A stretch of DNA of 64,000 nt from Streptomyces sp. NBC_01306 (GTDB lineage Bacteria > Actinomycetota > Actinomycetes > Streptomycetales > Streptomycetaceae), in the NCBI RefSeq assembly GCF_026340465.1, contig NZ_JAPEPC010000001.1, forward strand, positions 558,001 through 622,000, in the 5' to 3' direction. The position numbers and the translations under genes were made by a program. Position 1 is the stretch's first letter, and every line of letters begins with the position of its first letter. Of the stretch, positions 46,148 to 54,520 are shown one piece after another. The notes under the pieces were generated by a model, which saw nothing but the letters and a program-made list of their open reading frames with translations, was not told the origin of the DNA and made no database searches.

Positions 46148-46243
46148 ACATTCGGGCGGGGGCCGGCCGCCCCTGCCCTGCGGCACGGGCCGGGCCGGGC
46201 GGTGACCCGCCCGGCCCGGTTCACACTCCGGAGTGACCGGCTG

Positions 46244-47404
46244 TCACTCGCGTACCAGGAAGTCGCGGGCGATGTTCTCGGCGGCCTGCTCCAGGAGCGG
46301 GCCCGCGTTGGCGATACAGCGCTCCACGTCGGGTTCCAGCTCCGTGAGGGCGTACGCACGGCGGATGCCCGCCCTGCCGAGGACGTCCGCCGGGAGCGTG
46401 AGGCGGCCGCAGACCGCGACGACCTCCTTGCCCGCGGCCCTCGCCGCCGCGGCGACACCCGCCGGTGCCTTGCCGTGCAGGGTCTGCTCGTCGAGCGAGC
46501 CCTCGCCGGTGACGACCAGGGTCGCCCGGGCCACGGCCGGGGCGAATCCCAGGACGTCGAGCATCACGTCGATACCCGCGCGGAAGCTCGCTCCCAGGCC
46601 GACCAGCGCGCCGAAGCCGATACCGCCCGCGGCGCCGGCCCCCGGCGCGAGAGCGGCTTCCGCGGCCCCCGCACCGATGGACTTCTCCAGCACGGCGGCG
46701 AAGTGCGCCAGCGCGGCGTCCAGGGCCGCGACCTGCTCCGGGGACGCGCCCTTCTGCGGCCCGTACACCGCGGGTGCGCCCTTGGGCCCGGTCAGCGGGT
46801 TGTCCACGTCGCTGGCGAGGACGATCTCCGTACCGGCAAGACGGGTGTCCAGACCGGACAGATCGGCGGTCGCCAGCTCGCTCAGTCCCCCGCCGCCCGG
46901 CCCCACGGGCTGTCCGGCCGCGTCCAGGAAGCGGGCGCCGAGCGCGGCCAGCATGCCCGCGCCGCCGTCGGTCGTGGCGCTGCCGCCGACGCCGAAGACG
47001 ATGGACCTGGCCCCCGCGTCGAGCGCCGCGCGCAGCAGCTCACCGGAGCCGTACGTCGTGGCGGTCAGCGGTGCGAACACGCCGGCGGGCAGGTGCTGGA
47101 GGCCGGATGCCTCGGCCATTTCCACCACGGCCACACCGTCGCGCAGCGCGAACGCCGCGGTCAGCTGCTCGCCGAGGGGCCCGGTGACCCGCACCTCGTG
47201 CCGGTCGAACCCCGCCGCGACCGCGGCGGCGACGGTGCCGTCCCCGCCGTCGGCGACGGGCAGGGTCTCGATCTCCACGCCGGGAACGATCCGCCGCAGG
47301 CCGGCCGTCACCCGCTCAGCGACCTCCACGGCCGTGAGGGACCCCTTGAATTTGTCGGCCGCCACGAGCACCCGTGCGGCTTCAGTTACTGCTCCGTCCG
47401 TCAC
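46244..47404 (-). CDS. Glycerate kinase (GarK/GlxK family)
   Basis: 386-residue ATP-dependent glycerate kinase of the type I family. Recognisable: VLVAADKFKGSLTAVEVAE at the N-terminus, LPVADGGDGTVAA, FGVGGSATTDGGAGM (phosphate-binding glycines), ASDVDNPLTGPKGA, and VTGEGSLDEQT. It phosphorylates D-glycerate (2- or 3-phosphoglycerate product not resolvable). GTG 47404 with AAGGGA upstream. A single gene; the 99 bp before it contain no other feature I could support. Confidence 0.93.
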   Translation of the reverse strand: MTDGAVTEAARVLVAADKFKGSLTAVEVAERVTAGLRRIVPGVEIETLPVADGGDGTVAAAVAAGFDRHEVRVTGPLGEQLTAAFALRDGVAVVEMAEASGLQHLPAGVFAPLTATTYGSGELLRAALDAGARSIVFGVGGSATTDGGAGMLAALGARFLDAAGQPVGPGGGGLSELATADLSGLDTRLAGTEIVLASDVDNPLTGPKGAPAVYGPQKGASPEQVAALDAALAHFAAVLEKSIGAGAAEAALAPGAGAAGGIGFGALVGLGASFRAGIDVMLDVLGFAPAVARATLVVTGEGSLDEQTLHGKAPAGVAAAARAAGKEVVAVCGRLTLPADVLGRAGIRRAYALTELEPDVERCIANAGPLLEQAAENIARDFLVRE

Positions 47405-47503
47405 CTTGTTTATCCCTTGCTTTCGAACAGGCAGTCGCGCCGCTCCGACCCTATCCGCACCACCTGCCCGCTGCCCATACGGACCGGTCAGAAGACGGAC
47501 CGT

Positions 47504-48046
47504 TCAGAAGAGGGCGTACTCCCCCGGAGCTGCGCCGCCCGACTCGAAGGCCAGCAGCCGCTGCTTGCGGTCGAGCCCGCCGCCGTATCCGGTGAGACTG
47601 CCCGTCGAGCCGATCACCCGGTGGCAGGGGACGATGATCCCGACCGGGTTCTTGCCGTTCGCCAGGCCCACCGCCCGTGAGGCGCCCGGTCTGCCGAGCC
47701 GGTCGGCGAGGTCGCCGTACGAGCGGGTCTCGCCGTACGGAATCTGCCGCAGCTGCTCCCAGACACTGCGCTGGAAGGGCGTGCCCGCCAGGTGCAGCTG
47801 CACGGTGAACTCGGTCAGCGCGCCGTCGAAATACGCGGCCAGCTCCTCCCTGACCTGCCCGAAGGGCCGGGGGTCGGGTTCGCCGAAGGTCTCGTCGGGC
47901 GGCCGGTGGCGCTGTTCCGTCATATACAGGCCGCTCAGCAGGCCCCCGGTCGCCACGAGGGTGAGCGGACCGTACGGGCTGTCGACCACGGTGTGCTGCT
48001 TCGCGGCCGGGTTCACTGACGGTTTCACGGACAGTTTCGCGGACAT
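47504..48046 (-). CDS. ogt: Methylated-DNA-protein-cysteine S-methyltransferase
   Basis: 180-residue suicide DNA-repair protein. The acceptor Cys141 is in VPCHRVIG, preceded by the helix GTPFQRSVWEQLRQIPYGE and the arginine-finger region RAVGLANGKNP. Transfers O6-alkyl groups of guanine to itself. It follows the Ada-AlkA gene by 31 bp on the same strand, so the two form an alkylation-repair operon; the Ada-type gene lacks its own O6-transferase domain and this gene supplies it. Confidence 0.94.
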   Translation of the reverse strand: MSAKLSVKPSVNPAAKQHTVVDSPYGPLTLVATGGLLSGLYMTEQRHRPPDETFGEPDPRPFGQVREELAAYFDGALTEFTVQLHLAGTPFQRSVWEQLRQIPYGETRSYGDLADRLGRPGASRAVGLANGKNPVGIIVPCHRVIGSTGSLTGYGGGLDRKQRLLAFESGGAAPGEYALF

Positions 48047-48077
48047 GGTTGTGCTCCTCTCCCCGGAATTTCGGGAG

Positions 48078-49547
48078 TCAGACGGGCAGCTGGTTGATGG
48101 GGTGGGAGTCGGTGGCCCACAGGTACTGCACGGCGTACGCCCGCCAGGGCCGCCAGGCCGCGGCCCTGGCGGTGAGCGCGGCAGGTGTCGACGGCAGGCC
48201 CAGCTCCCCCGCCGCCCGCCGGATGCCCAGGTCGGTGGGGAGGAAGGCGTCGGGGTCGCCCAGGGCGCGCATCGCGATGACCTCGACCGTCCAGGGGCCG
48301 AAGCCGGGCAGGTCGAGCAGCCTGGCGCGGGCCTCGTCCCAGTCGCTGTCCGGTCCGAGCGTGAGCGACCCGCCGGCGAGCGCGCCGACCAGCGTGGTCA
48401 GGGTGGTGCGCCTGCTGCGGGGCAGCGCCAGGGCCTCCGGGTCGAGGGCCGCCAGGGCTTGCGGCGACGGGAAGAGATGGGTGAGGCCGCCCCTGGCGTC
48501 GTCGACGGGCACGCCGTGCGCGGCGACGAGCCGGGCGGCGTGGGTGCGCGCTGCGGCCGTCGACACCTGCTGGCCCAGCACCGCCCGTACCGCGAACTCC
48601 GCCGCGTCGACGGTACGGGGCACCCGCCGGCCCGGTGCCTTGTCGACCATCGGAGCCAGCAGCGGGTCGTTGCGCAGCTCGCCGTCGACGGCCACCGGAT
48701 CGGCGTCGAGGTCGAGCAGCCAGCGGCAGCGGCTGATGGCGTGGGTGAGGTCGCGCAGATCGGTGAGCGAGAGCAGACAGCCGATGTGGTCGGGCCGGGG
48801 CGTGAGTTCGGCGATGCCGTGCCCGTACGGCAGGGAGAGCGTTCTGCGGTACGCGCCGTCCCGCCACTCCTCCACGCCCGGGACCCCGGTCGCCGCGAGG
48901 TGGCCGAAGAGGTTGTCCGGGTTGAGGGGCGCGCGGAACGGGAGCCGGAGCGGGATGGTGCCCGGGGTGTGCGGTCGCGCGCCGCGGGCGACGCGGGCGC
49001 GCAGTTCGCCGGGGGCGAGCGCGAAGACCTCGCGGACGGTGTCGTTGAAGGTACGGATGGAGGAGAACCCGGCGGCGAACGCCACGTCCGCCAGGGGAAG
49101 TTCCGTCGTCTCGATGAGGATGCGCGCCGTCTGGGCACGCTGTGCGCGGGCCAGTGCGAGCGGGCCGGCACCGAGTTCGGCCAGGAGCTGGCGCTCGATC
49201 TGCCGGGTCGAGTATCCGAGCCGCCCGGCGAGGCCGGGCACGCCTTCCCGGTCGACGATGCCGTCCCGGATCAGGCGCATGGCGCGGGCCACGACATCGG
49301 CGCGGGCGTTCCACTCCGGGGAGCCGGGGCTGGTGTCGGGGCGGCAGCGCTTGCAGGCGCGGAACCCGGCCTGCTGGCAGGCGGCGGCGCTCGGGTAGAA
49401 GGTCATGTTCTCGACCTTGGGCGGCACGACCGGGCAGCTGGGACGGCAGTAGATCCTGGTGGTCAGGACGGCCGTGAAGAACCAGCCGTCGAAGCGGGCG
49501 TCCTTCGACTGGACGGCGCGTACGCAGCGCTCGGTATCGGTGTGCAT
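48078..49547 (-). CDS. AdaA-AlkA fusion: methylphosphotriester sensor and 3-methyladenine DNA glycosylase
   Basis: 489 residues. N-terminal Ada zinc domain (Cys34, 38, 65 and 68 in RIYCRPSCP and CKRC; Cys34 is the methyl acceptor), AraC-type HTH (about 80-180; DVAFAAGFSSIRTFNDTVREVF), then an AlkA_N domain and the HhH-GPD glycosylase (about 290-489; AEFAVRAVLGQQVS, LPGFGPWTVEVIAMRALGDPDAF, LPTDLGIRRA with the catalytic Asp). It senses alkylated DNA backbone, activates transcription and excises alkylated bases. Start has no evident ribosome site. Confidence 0.94.
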   Translation of the reverse strand: MHTDTERCVRAVQSKDARFDGWFFTAVLTTRIYCRPSCPVVPPKVENMTFYPSAAACQQAGFRACKRCRPDTSPGSPEWNARADVVARAMRLIRDGIVDREGVPGLAGRLGYSTRQIERQLLAELGAGPLALARAQRAQTARILIETTELPLADVAFAAGFSSIRTFNDTVREVFALAPGELRARVARGARPHTPGTIPLRLPFRAPLNPDNLFGHLAATGVPGVEEWRDGAYRRTLSLPYGHGIAELTPRPDHIGCLLSLTDLRDLTHAISRCRWLLDLDADPVAVDGELRNDPLLAPMVDKAPGRRVPRTVDAAEFAVRAVLGQQVSTAAARTHAARLVAAHGVPVDDARGGLTHLFPSPQALAALDPEALALPRSRRTTLTTLVGALAGGSLTLGPDSDWDEARARLLDLPGFGPWTVEVIAMRALGDPDAFLPTDLGIRRAAGELGLPSTPAALTARAAAWRPWRAYAVQYLWATDSHPINQLPV

Positions 49548-49623
49548 GGCTCAAGCATCGGCCACCTCCGGTACCGGCGGCTGGCGAGAATCCGACATCT
49601 CCCTCGCCGGGGATGCTGCCGGC

Positions 49624-51039
49624 TCACGTCCGGCGCAGCCGCCGCCATACCGCCTTCGCCGCGTTGTGGCCCGACATGCCGTGGACCCCGGGCCCTGGCG
49701 GGGTCGCCGCCGAGCAGAGGTACACCGCAGGGTGCGAGGTCGTGTAGGGGAACAGCGAGAGCTTGGGGCGCAGGAGCAGTTGCAGTCCGGAGGCCGCCCC
49801 GCAGGCGATGTCGCCGCCCACGTAGTTCGCGTTGCGTGCGAACAGCTCGGCGGGTCCCGCGGTGGCGCGGGCGAGCACGCGGTCACGGAAGCCGGGCGCG
49901 AAGCGTTCGAGCTGCCGCTCGACGGCTTCGGTGAGGTCGCCGTCCCAGTCGTTCGGCACATGTCCGTACGTCCAGAAGACGTGCTTGCCTTCGGGCGCCC
50001 TGGACGGGTCGACCAGGCTGGGCTGGGCGCTGATCAGGAAGGGTGTTCCGGGGGCGCGGCCGCCGGATGCCTGGCGCAGCGCCGTACCGATCTCACGGCT
50101 GCTCGGGCCGATCTGCACGGTCCCGGCGACCCGGGGGGCCTCCGCCGTCCAGGGCACCGGCCCGTCGAGTGCGTAATCGATCTTGAAGGCGCTCGCCCCG
50201 TACCGGTATCCGTCGTAGGCCCGGCCGAGACCGGCGATGCGCGCGGCGGCCGTCGGCGAGGTGTCGAAGACGTACGCACGGGCGGGCGGCAGGTCGTCGA
50301 GCCGCTTCACCTCGAAGCCGGTGTGCACCACACCGCCCAGAGCACGCAGATACCCGGTCAGTGCGTCGGAGACGGACTGCGAGCCGCCACGCGGCAGCGG
50401 CCAGCCGCCCTCGTGCGCGGCCAGCGCGAACGTCAGGCCGACGGCGCTGGTGGCGAGGCCGTTCAGCGGTGCGATGACATGGGCCACGAGTCCGGCGAAC
50501 AGCGCGCGCGCCCGGTCGTCGCGGAAGCGCTTCATCAGCCAGGTGGCCGGCGGGAGACCGGCCAGTCCGAAGCGGGCGAGGGTCAGCGGATCACGCGGCA
50601 GCGCGGTGAGCGGCAGCGACATGAAGTCCCGGGACAGCGTGTCCCACCGGCCGAGGAAGGGGGTGACGAGCCGCCGGTACGCACCCGCGTCGCGCGGCCC
50701 GAAGGAGGCCGCTGTCTCGGCGACCGACCGGGACAGCACAGCTGCGGTGCCGTCGTCGAAGGGGTGCGCCATGGGCAGTTCGGGGTGCAGCCACTCCAGG
50801 CCGTACCGGTCGAGCGGCATCGTCTTGAAGACCGGCGAGCCGACGCCCAGCGGGTGGACCGCGGAGCAGGGATCGTGGCGGAAACCGGGGAGCGTGAGCT
50901 CCTCGGTCCGCGCGCCCCCTCCGACGGTGTCCCGGGCCTCGAAGACCTCGACGGCGAATCCGCGGCGGGCCAGCTCCACGGCGGCGGTCAGCCCGTTGGG
51001 TCCCGCCCCCACGACGACAGCATCGAGCATCGACGGCAC
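49624..51039 (-). CDS. FAD-dependent phytoene desaturase-like oxidoreductase
   Basis: 471-residue flavoprotein with the N-terminal dinucleotide fold [35 protein letters not shown], and a C-terminal FAD motif near [18 protein letters not shown]. It resembles the PYROXD2/CrtI-like group of NAD(P)/FAD-dependent oxidoreductases; there are no carotenoid genes beside it, so a pigment role is unlikely. Substrate unknown. GTG 51039 follows GGAG; the ATG at 51030 is an alternative. Divergent from the nucleotidyltransferase gene. Confidence 0.9.
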   Translation of the reverse strand: MPSMLDAVVVGAGPNGLTAAVELARRGFAVEVFEARDTVGGGARTEELTLPGFRHDPCSAVHPLGVGSPVFKTMPLDRYGLEWLHPELPMAHPFDDGTAAVLSRSVAETAASFGPRDAGAYRRLVTPFLGRWDTLSRDFMSLPLTALPRDPLTLARFGLAGLPPATWLMKRFRDDRARALFAGLVAHVIAPLNGLATSAVGLTFALAAHEGGWPLPRGGSQSVSDALTGYLRALGGVVHTGFEVKRLDDLPPARAYVFDTSPTAAARIAGLGRAYDGYRYGASAFKIDYALDGPVPWTAEAPRVAGTVQIGPSSREIGTALRQASGGRAPGTPFLISAQPSLVDPSRAPEGKHVFWTYGHVPNDWDGDLTEAVERQLERFAPGFRDRVLARATAGPAELFARNANYVGGDIACGAASGLQLLLRPKLSLFPYTTSHPAVYLCSAATPPGPGVHGMSGHNAAKAVWRRLRRT

Positions 51040-51126
51040 CTTCGGGCTCCTTCATCAGCCGACGGCCAGAGACCCCCAGGATATTCCCGCGCACCGACAG
51101 TGCGGCCGGGGGTAGCGTCACGGCTG

Positions 51127-51930
51127 ATGAATCCGATGATCGAGACCATGGCCGAGCAGCTCCGCTGCGTCCCCGGCATCACGGCGGTAGCCCTCGGCGG
51201 AAGCCGCGCGCGGGGCGCCGAGCGTCCGGGCTCCGACTGGGATCTCGGCCTGTACTACCGCGGCGCCCCGGACACAGCGGCCCTCACGGCGCTCGCGTGC
51301 GCCATGGCCGACCGGCCCGTCGAGGTGGCAGGACCCGGCGGCTGGGGCCCCTGGGTGGACGGTGGCGCCTGGCTCACGGTCGGCGGGGTGGCGGTGGACT
51401 GGATCCTGCGCGACCTCGACCGGGTGCAGCGGGTCTGGTCGCAGTGTCGCGAGGGCCGTTACGAGGTGGGCGTCCAGCCGGGGCATCCGCTCGGCTTCTG
51501 GTCCCCCGCGTACCCGGGGGAAGTGGCGCTCTGTCGCGTACTCGCCGATCCCGCCGGGGAGTTGACGGCGCTGCGCGAGGAGACGCGCCGCTATCCGGAG
51601 CCGCTGCGCGCCGCGCTGACGGCGGCCGCCTGGGAGGCGGAGTTCTCGGTGGCCGCGGCCCGCAAGTCGGCGGGCGGCGGGGACACCTTGCATGTCTCGC
51701 TCTGCCTCTCCCGGGCTTTCGGCATCCTTGCCCAGTCCCTGCACGCACACCACCGTGTCTGGTGCGTCAACGAGAAGGGCGCGCTGGCTGCGGCCGCCGC
51801 CCTGCCGCGGACTCCGGCCGGCTTCGCCGAGCGGGCGTCGTCGGCGCTGCGCGCACTGGACCCGGCGGCCGTGGAGGCGGCGGCCGCCCTGGTGGCCGAG
51901 GTGCGCGCGGTGCTCGGCTCCGGCGGCTGA
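51127..51930 (+). CDS. Nucleotidyltransferase domain protein (MNT/aminoglycoside-adenylyltransferase-like)
   Basis: 267 residues. N-terminal nucleotidyltransferase core ALGGSRARGAERPGSDWDLGLYY: the Gly-Ser motif followed by the Asp-x-Asp metal ligands. The rest is helical (DUF4037 or KNTase-C-like). Could nucleotidylate a small molecule (for example an aminoglycoside) or a protein; I cannot decide. ATG 51127 with weak GGGGGT ribosome site. It is convergent with the permease gene (39 bp). Confidence 0.88.
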   Translation: MNPMIETMAEQLRCVPGITAVALGGSRARGAERPGSDWDLGLYYRGAPDTAALTALACAMADRPVEVAGPGGWGPWVDGGAWLTVGGVAVDWILRDLDRVQRVWSQCREGRYEVGVQPGHPLGFWSPAYPGEVALCRVLADPAGELTALREETRRYPEPLRAALTAAAWEAEFSVAAARKSAGGGDTLHVSLCLSRAFGILAQSLHAHHRVWCVNEKGALAAAAALPRTPAGFAERASSALRALDPAAVEAAAALVAEVRAVLGSGG

Positions 51931-51968
51931 CGGGCCCGGCCGGCCGAAGTCAGGGCGGCGGAGGCCCG

Positions 51969-53513
51969 TCAGGGCTTGGCCGGTACGTGCTGGTCCGCGG
52001 CCGGGGAGCTGTCCTGGCCCGGCTCCGCGCCCGCCGTGTCCTGCGTCTGCGCGGGCGCCGTCGCCGTCGCCTTCTCGGCAGCTGTCGGCTCCGCCGCGGC
52101 CCCCTGTTCCGGCAGCGCGGCGGGCCGGCGGTGCCACAGCGGCGGCAGGCGGTAGGTCAGCAGGTAGAGCACTGCGGCCACGGCGAACCCCACGTAGTAC
52201 GTCAGCTCGCCCCAGCCGGGATGCGCGGCGGCGACCGGTCCTGTGTAGAGGTCCGACTGCCAGAAGGGCACCGAGCAGACGACCCCGGCCAGCCAGGCCA
52301 CGAAGCCCCACTCCAGGATGCGGCGCTTCTCGTACAGCTCGGAGATCCGCGCCTTGTCGCGGCGCGGGCCGACGAAGTAGTCGAGCAGGATGACGGCCAC
52401 GTACGGCGCGATGAAGTAGGCGGTGAGGTTGAGGAACACCTCGAAGGACGTGTAGATCCCGTCGGCTCCCCACAGGCTGACGCCGAAGGCGGCGGCGCAG
52501 ATGAGGGTGACGCTCTGCCAGCGCTTGAGGGGCAGCCCCAGCGTCTGGAGGGAGATCGCGCCGCCGTAGACGTTGAGGAAGTTCTGCGAGAAGGAGGAGA
52601 GCAGGATCGCCAGCATCGCCGGGACGGACCACGGCCCGGTGAGTTCCTTCAGCGCCAGGATCGGGTCATCGGTGCTGGTCGCCGCACCGGCCAGGACGAC
52701 TCCCGCGATGCCGAGCCAGGACAGGGTGACGAAGTTGCCCAGTGCCGTCAGCAGGCCGGCGGAGGTGCTGACCCGCTTGCTGTCCGGCAGATAGCGCGAG
52801 TAGTCCGAGGCGAACGGCAGCCAGGCGATGAGGAAGGCCAGGAACCAGCCGCCGAGCGTGACCCAGCCGCCGGCGGACCCGATGTATCCCGGAGCGCCGG
52901 GGTTGGCCGCCAGGAAGTGGCCGCCCCGGTACAGCGCGACGACCGTCACCAGGGTGAAGAGCAGGAACAGCACGACGGCCAGGATCCGCTGAAGGTAGTG
53001 GATCATGTTGTAGCCGAAGACGGCGACGGTGAGCTGGAGCGCGGTCAGCACCGCGGCCGAGAGCCAGAACGGGGTCCCCAGCAGGACGCCGAGCGCCTTG
53101 CCGCCGAGGATGACCGTGACGGCGGCCCAGCCGACGCCCGCGAAGACATTGATGTACGCCACGGGCAGCAGATTGCCCACGAAGCCCAGCGGGCCGCGGG
53201 CCTGCATCTGCTGGGGCACGCCGAGGCGCACCCCCATCCGGGACATGATCCCCATCGTGGCCGAGCCGACCAGGGCCCCGGCGAGGATGGCGGTGACCGC
53301 GGCGGTCATGGACAGGCCGAGGGCGGCGGCGCTGAAACCGAGCAGCATGATCGGGAAGTTGAGTCCTGCGGCGAACCAGATGGAGAACTGGGAGCCGGCC
53401 TTTCCGTGGCGCTCCACTTCGGGGATGTGGTCCACGCCGTACGGCTCCACCTTGGCGATGCTGTCGCGGTACCCCAGGTCGGGCGGTTGCTGCGCGGGCT
53501 TGTCACTGTCCAT
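51969..53513 (-). CDS. NCS1 family nucleobase/cytosine permease
   Basis: 514-residue transporter with about 12 helices of the nucleobase-cation-symport-1 family. Family features: PYGVDHIPEVERHGKAGSQFSIWFAAG at the N-terminus (the cation/substrate region), PLGFVGNLLPVAY, LPFASDYSRYLP and IAPYVAVILLDYFV. Imports purines, pyrimidines, hydantoins, allantoin or similar heterocycles; specificity unresolved. The C-terminal 45 residues are Ala/Gln/Glu-rich and polar. ATG 53513 follows GGAGG. Divergent from the GntR gene; a 13-bp operator candidate lies 27 bp upstream. Proposed uptake step of the Rut-like cluster. Confidence 0.93.
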   Translation of the reverse strand: MDSDKPAQQPPDLGYRDSIAKVEPYGVDHIPEVERHGKAGSQFSIWFAAGLNFPIMLLGFSAAALGLSMTAAVTAILAGALVGSATMGIMSRMGVRLGVPQQMQARGPLGFVGNLLPVAYINVFAGVGWAAVTVILGGKALGVLLGTPFWLSAAVLTALQLTVAVFGYNMIHYLQRILAVVLFLLFTLVTVVALYRGGHFLAANPGAPGYIGSAGGWVTLGGWFLAFLIAWLPFASDYSRYLPDSKRVSTSAGLLTALGNFVTLSWLGIAGVVLAGAATSTDDPILALKELTGPWSVPAMLAILLSSFSQNFLNVYGGAISLQTLGLPLKRWQSVTLICAAAFGVSLWGADGIYTSFEVFLNLTAYFIAPYVAVILLDYFVGPRRDKARISELYEKRRILEWGFVAWLAGVVCSVPFWQSDLYTGPVAAAHPGWGELTYYVGFAVAAVLYLLTYRLPPLWHRRPAALPEQGAAAEPTAAEKATATAPAQTQDTAGAEPGQDSSPAADQHVPAKP

Positions 53514-53539
53514 GCCATGCCTCCTACAGACTGCTGCCA

Positions 53540-53552
53540 TGTTGTATGCCAG
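53540..53552. promoter_or_regulatory. 13-bp operator candidate, copy 1
   Basis: TGTTGTATGCCAG, 27 bp before the NCS1 permease start. An identical 13-mer, in reverse orientation, overlaps the predicted start of the monooxygenase operon (59131-59143). The GTAT core with nearby symmetrical bases is reminiscent of FCD-type GntR operators. The neighbouring GntR regulator is the obvious ligand-binding protein. Confidence 0.6.
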
Positions 53553-53680
53553 TGGTTAGAGTGAAAGTGCCATGTGTGCTTGTCAAGGGTTCCGGCAAGG
53601 GCCGGTTCGCACTCCGCCCAACAGCCTTACGCGGGTGGGCAGAGGGGTGCACCGGGGTGCGACAGCGGCGCGATATCGTC

Positions 53681-53710
53681 TTGACGCTGCAAGGAAGAGC
53701 ACCCTAGGTT
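53681..53710 (+). promoter_or_regulatory. Promoter of the GntR gene, leaderless
   Basis: TTGACG (53681-53686), 18-bp spacer, TAGGTT (53705-53710). The start codon ATG at 53717 is only six bases after the -10, so the transcript would begin at or next to the AUG. This agrees with the absence of any ribosome site. The -35 overlaps an inverted repeat CTTG-N6-CAAG. Confidence 0.55.
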
Positions 53711-53716
53711 CGTGCC

Positions 53717-54490
53717 ATGCAAGATACTTCTTCGAGCGAGTCTTCGAGCGGGTCTTCGAGTGAGGGTGCGCTCCCGGCCGACCGCAACCCCGCCGTACGC
53801 AAGCAACGGCTGAGCGGTATGAGCATCCAGAGCCGGGTGATCGTCGAGCTGCGCGGCCGCATCATCTCCGGCGAACTCGCCCCCGGTACCAGCCTGTCGG
53901 AGATCGTGCTGGCGGAGGCGTTCGGCGTCAGCCGCACCCCGGTGCGCGAGGCTCTGAAGCAGTTGCAGACCGAGGGGCTCGTCGATATCCGGCCCCGGGT
54001 GGGGACCTTCGTCGCCGCGCCGTCGCGGCGGGAGATCACCGAGCTGTTCCAGATGAAGGAACTGCTCGAAGGCGCCGCCGCGCGCCTGCTCGCCCAGCGC
54101 GGCCGGGTCCCCGAACTGGACGCGCTGGAGGCCAATCTGTCCACCGCCGATGCCGCGGTGCGCAGTGGCGACCAGGAGGGCTACGCCGAACTGGTCCACG
54201 AGTTCCACGACTTGGTGATGCGCGGCGCCGACAACGCCAAGCTCGCCGACCACTACCGCACCCTCATGAACCAGCTCGCCTACCCGCGCCTGGTGCACAC
54301 CTCGCTGGCGCAGCCCGGCCGCCCCACCCGGTCCGACTCCGAACACCACCATGTGCTCGAACTGATCCGGGCCAAGGACGGGGACGGCGCGGAGCGGGTG
54401 ATGCGTGAGCACGTACGGGCGAGCCACCGGGCGCTGATGGACGGTCTCGACCGGGCCGCTCCCGCCGCGGACGGCGGGGAGCCCGGCTGA
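53717..54490 (+). CDS. GntR family regulator, FCD subfamily
   Basis: 257 residues. Ser-rich N-terminal tail encoded by three 12-bp tandem copies (53729-53764), then winged HTH (about 38-105; VLAEAFGVSRTPVREALKQL) and FCD ligand domain (about 115-240; FHDLVMRGADNAKL, SEHHHVLELIRAKDGDGAERVMREHV with metal-ligand His). Likely repressor of the permease and of the monooxygenase operon through the shared 13-mer. Translation appears to start without a leader. The alternative Met35 start would trim the Ser-rich tail. Confidence 0.92.
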   Translation: MQDTSSSESSSGSSSEGALPADRNPAVRKQRLSGMSIQSRVIVELRGRIISGELAPGTSLSEIVLAEAFGVSRTPVREALKQLQTEGLVDIRPRVGTFVAAPSRREITELFQMKELLEGAAARLLAQRGRVPELDALEANLSTADAAVRSGDQEGYAELVHEFHDLVMRGADNAKLADHYRTLMNQLAYPRLVHTSLAQPGRPTRSDSEHHHVLELIRAKDGDGAERVMREHVRASHRALMDGLDRAAPAADGGEPG

Positions 54491-54520
54491 CCGGCATCAG
54501 GGCTTCAGGGCTGACCGGCA

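Noticed and set aside
49624..51039. Carotenoid biosynthesis cluster
   Set aside because: The flavoprotein resembles phytoene desaturases, but no phytoene synthase, cyclase or prenyl transferase gene is nearby.
53581..53586. TTGACA on the minus strand as -35 of the NCS1 permease promoter
   Set aside because: No acceptable -10 occurs at 16-19 bp, so only the 13-bp operator is reported there.
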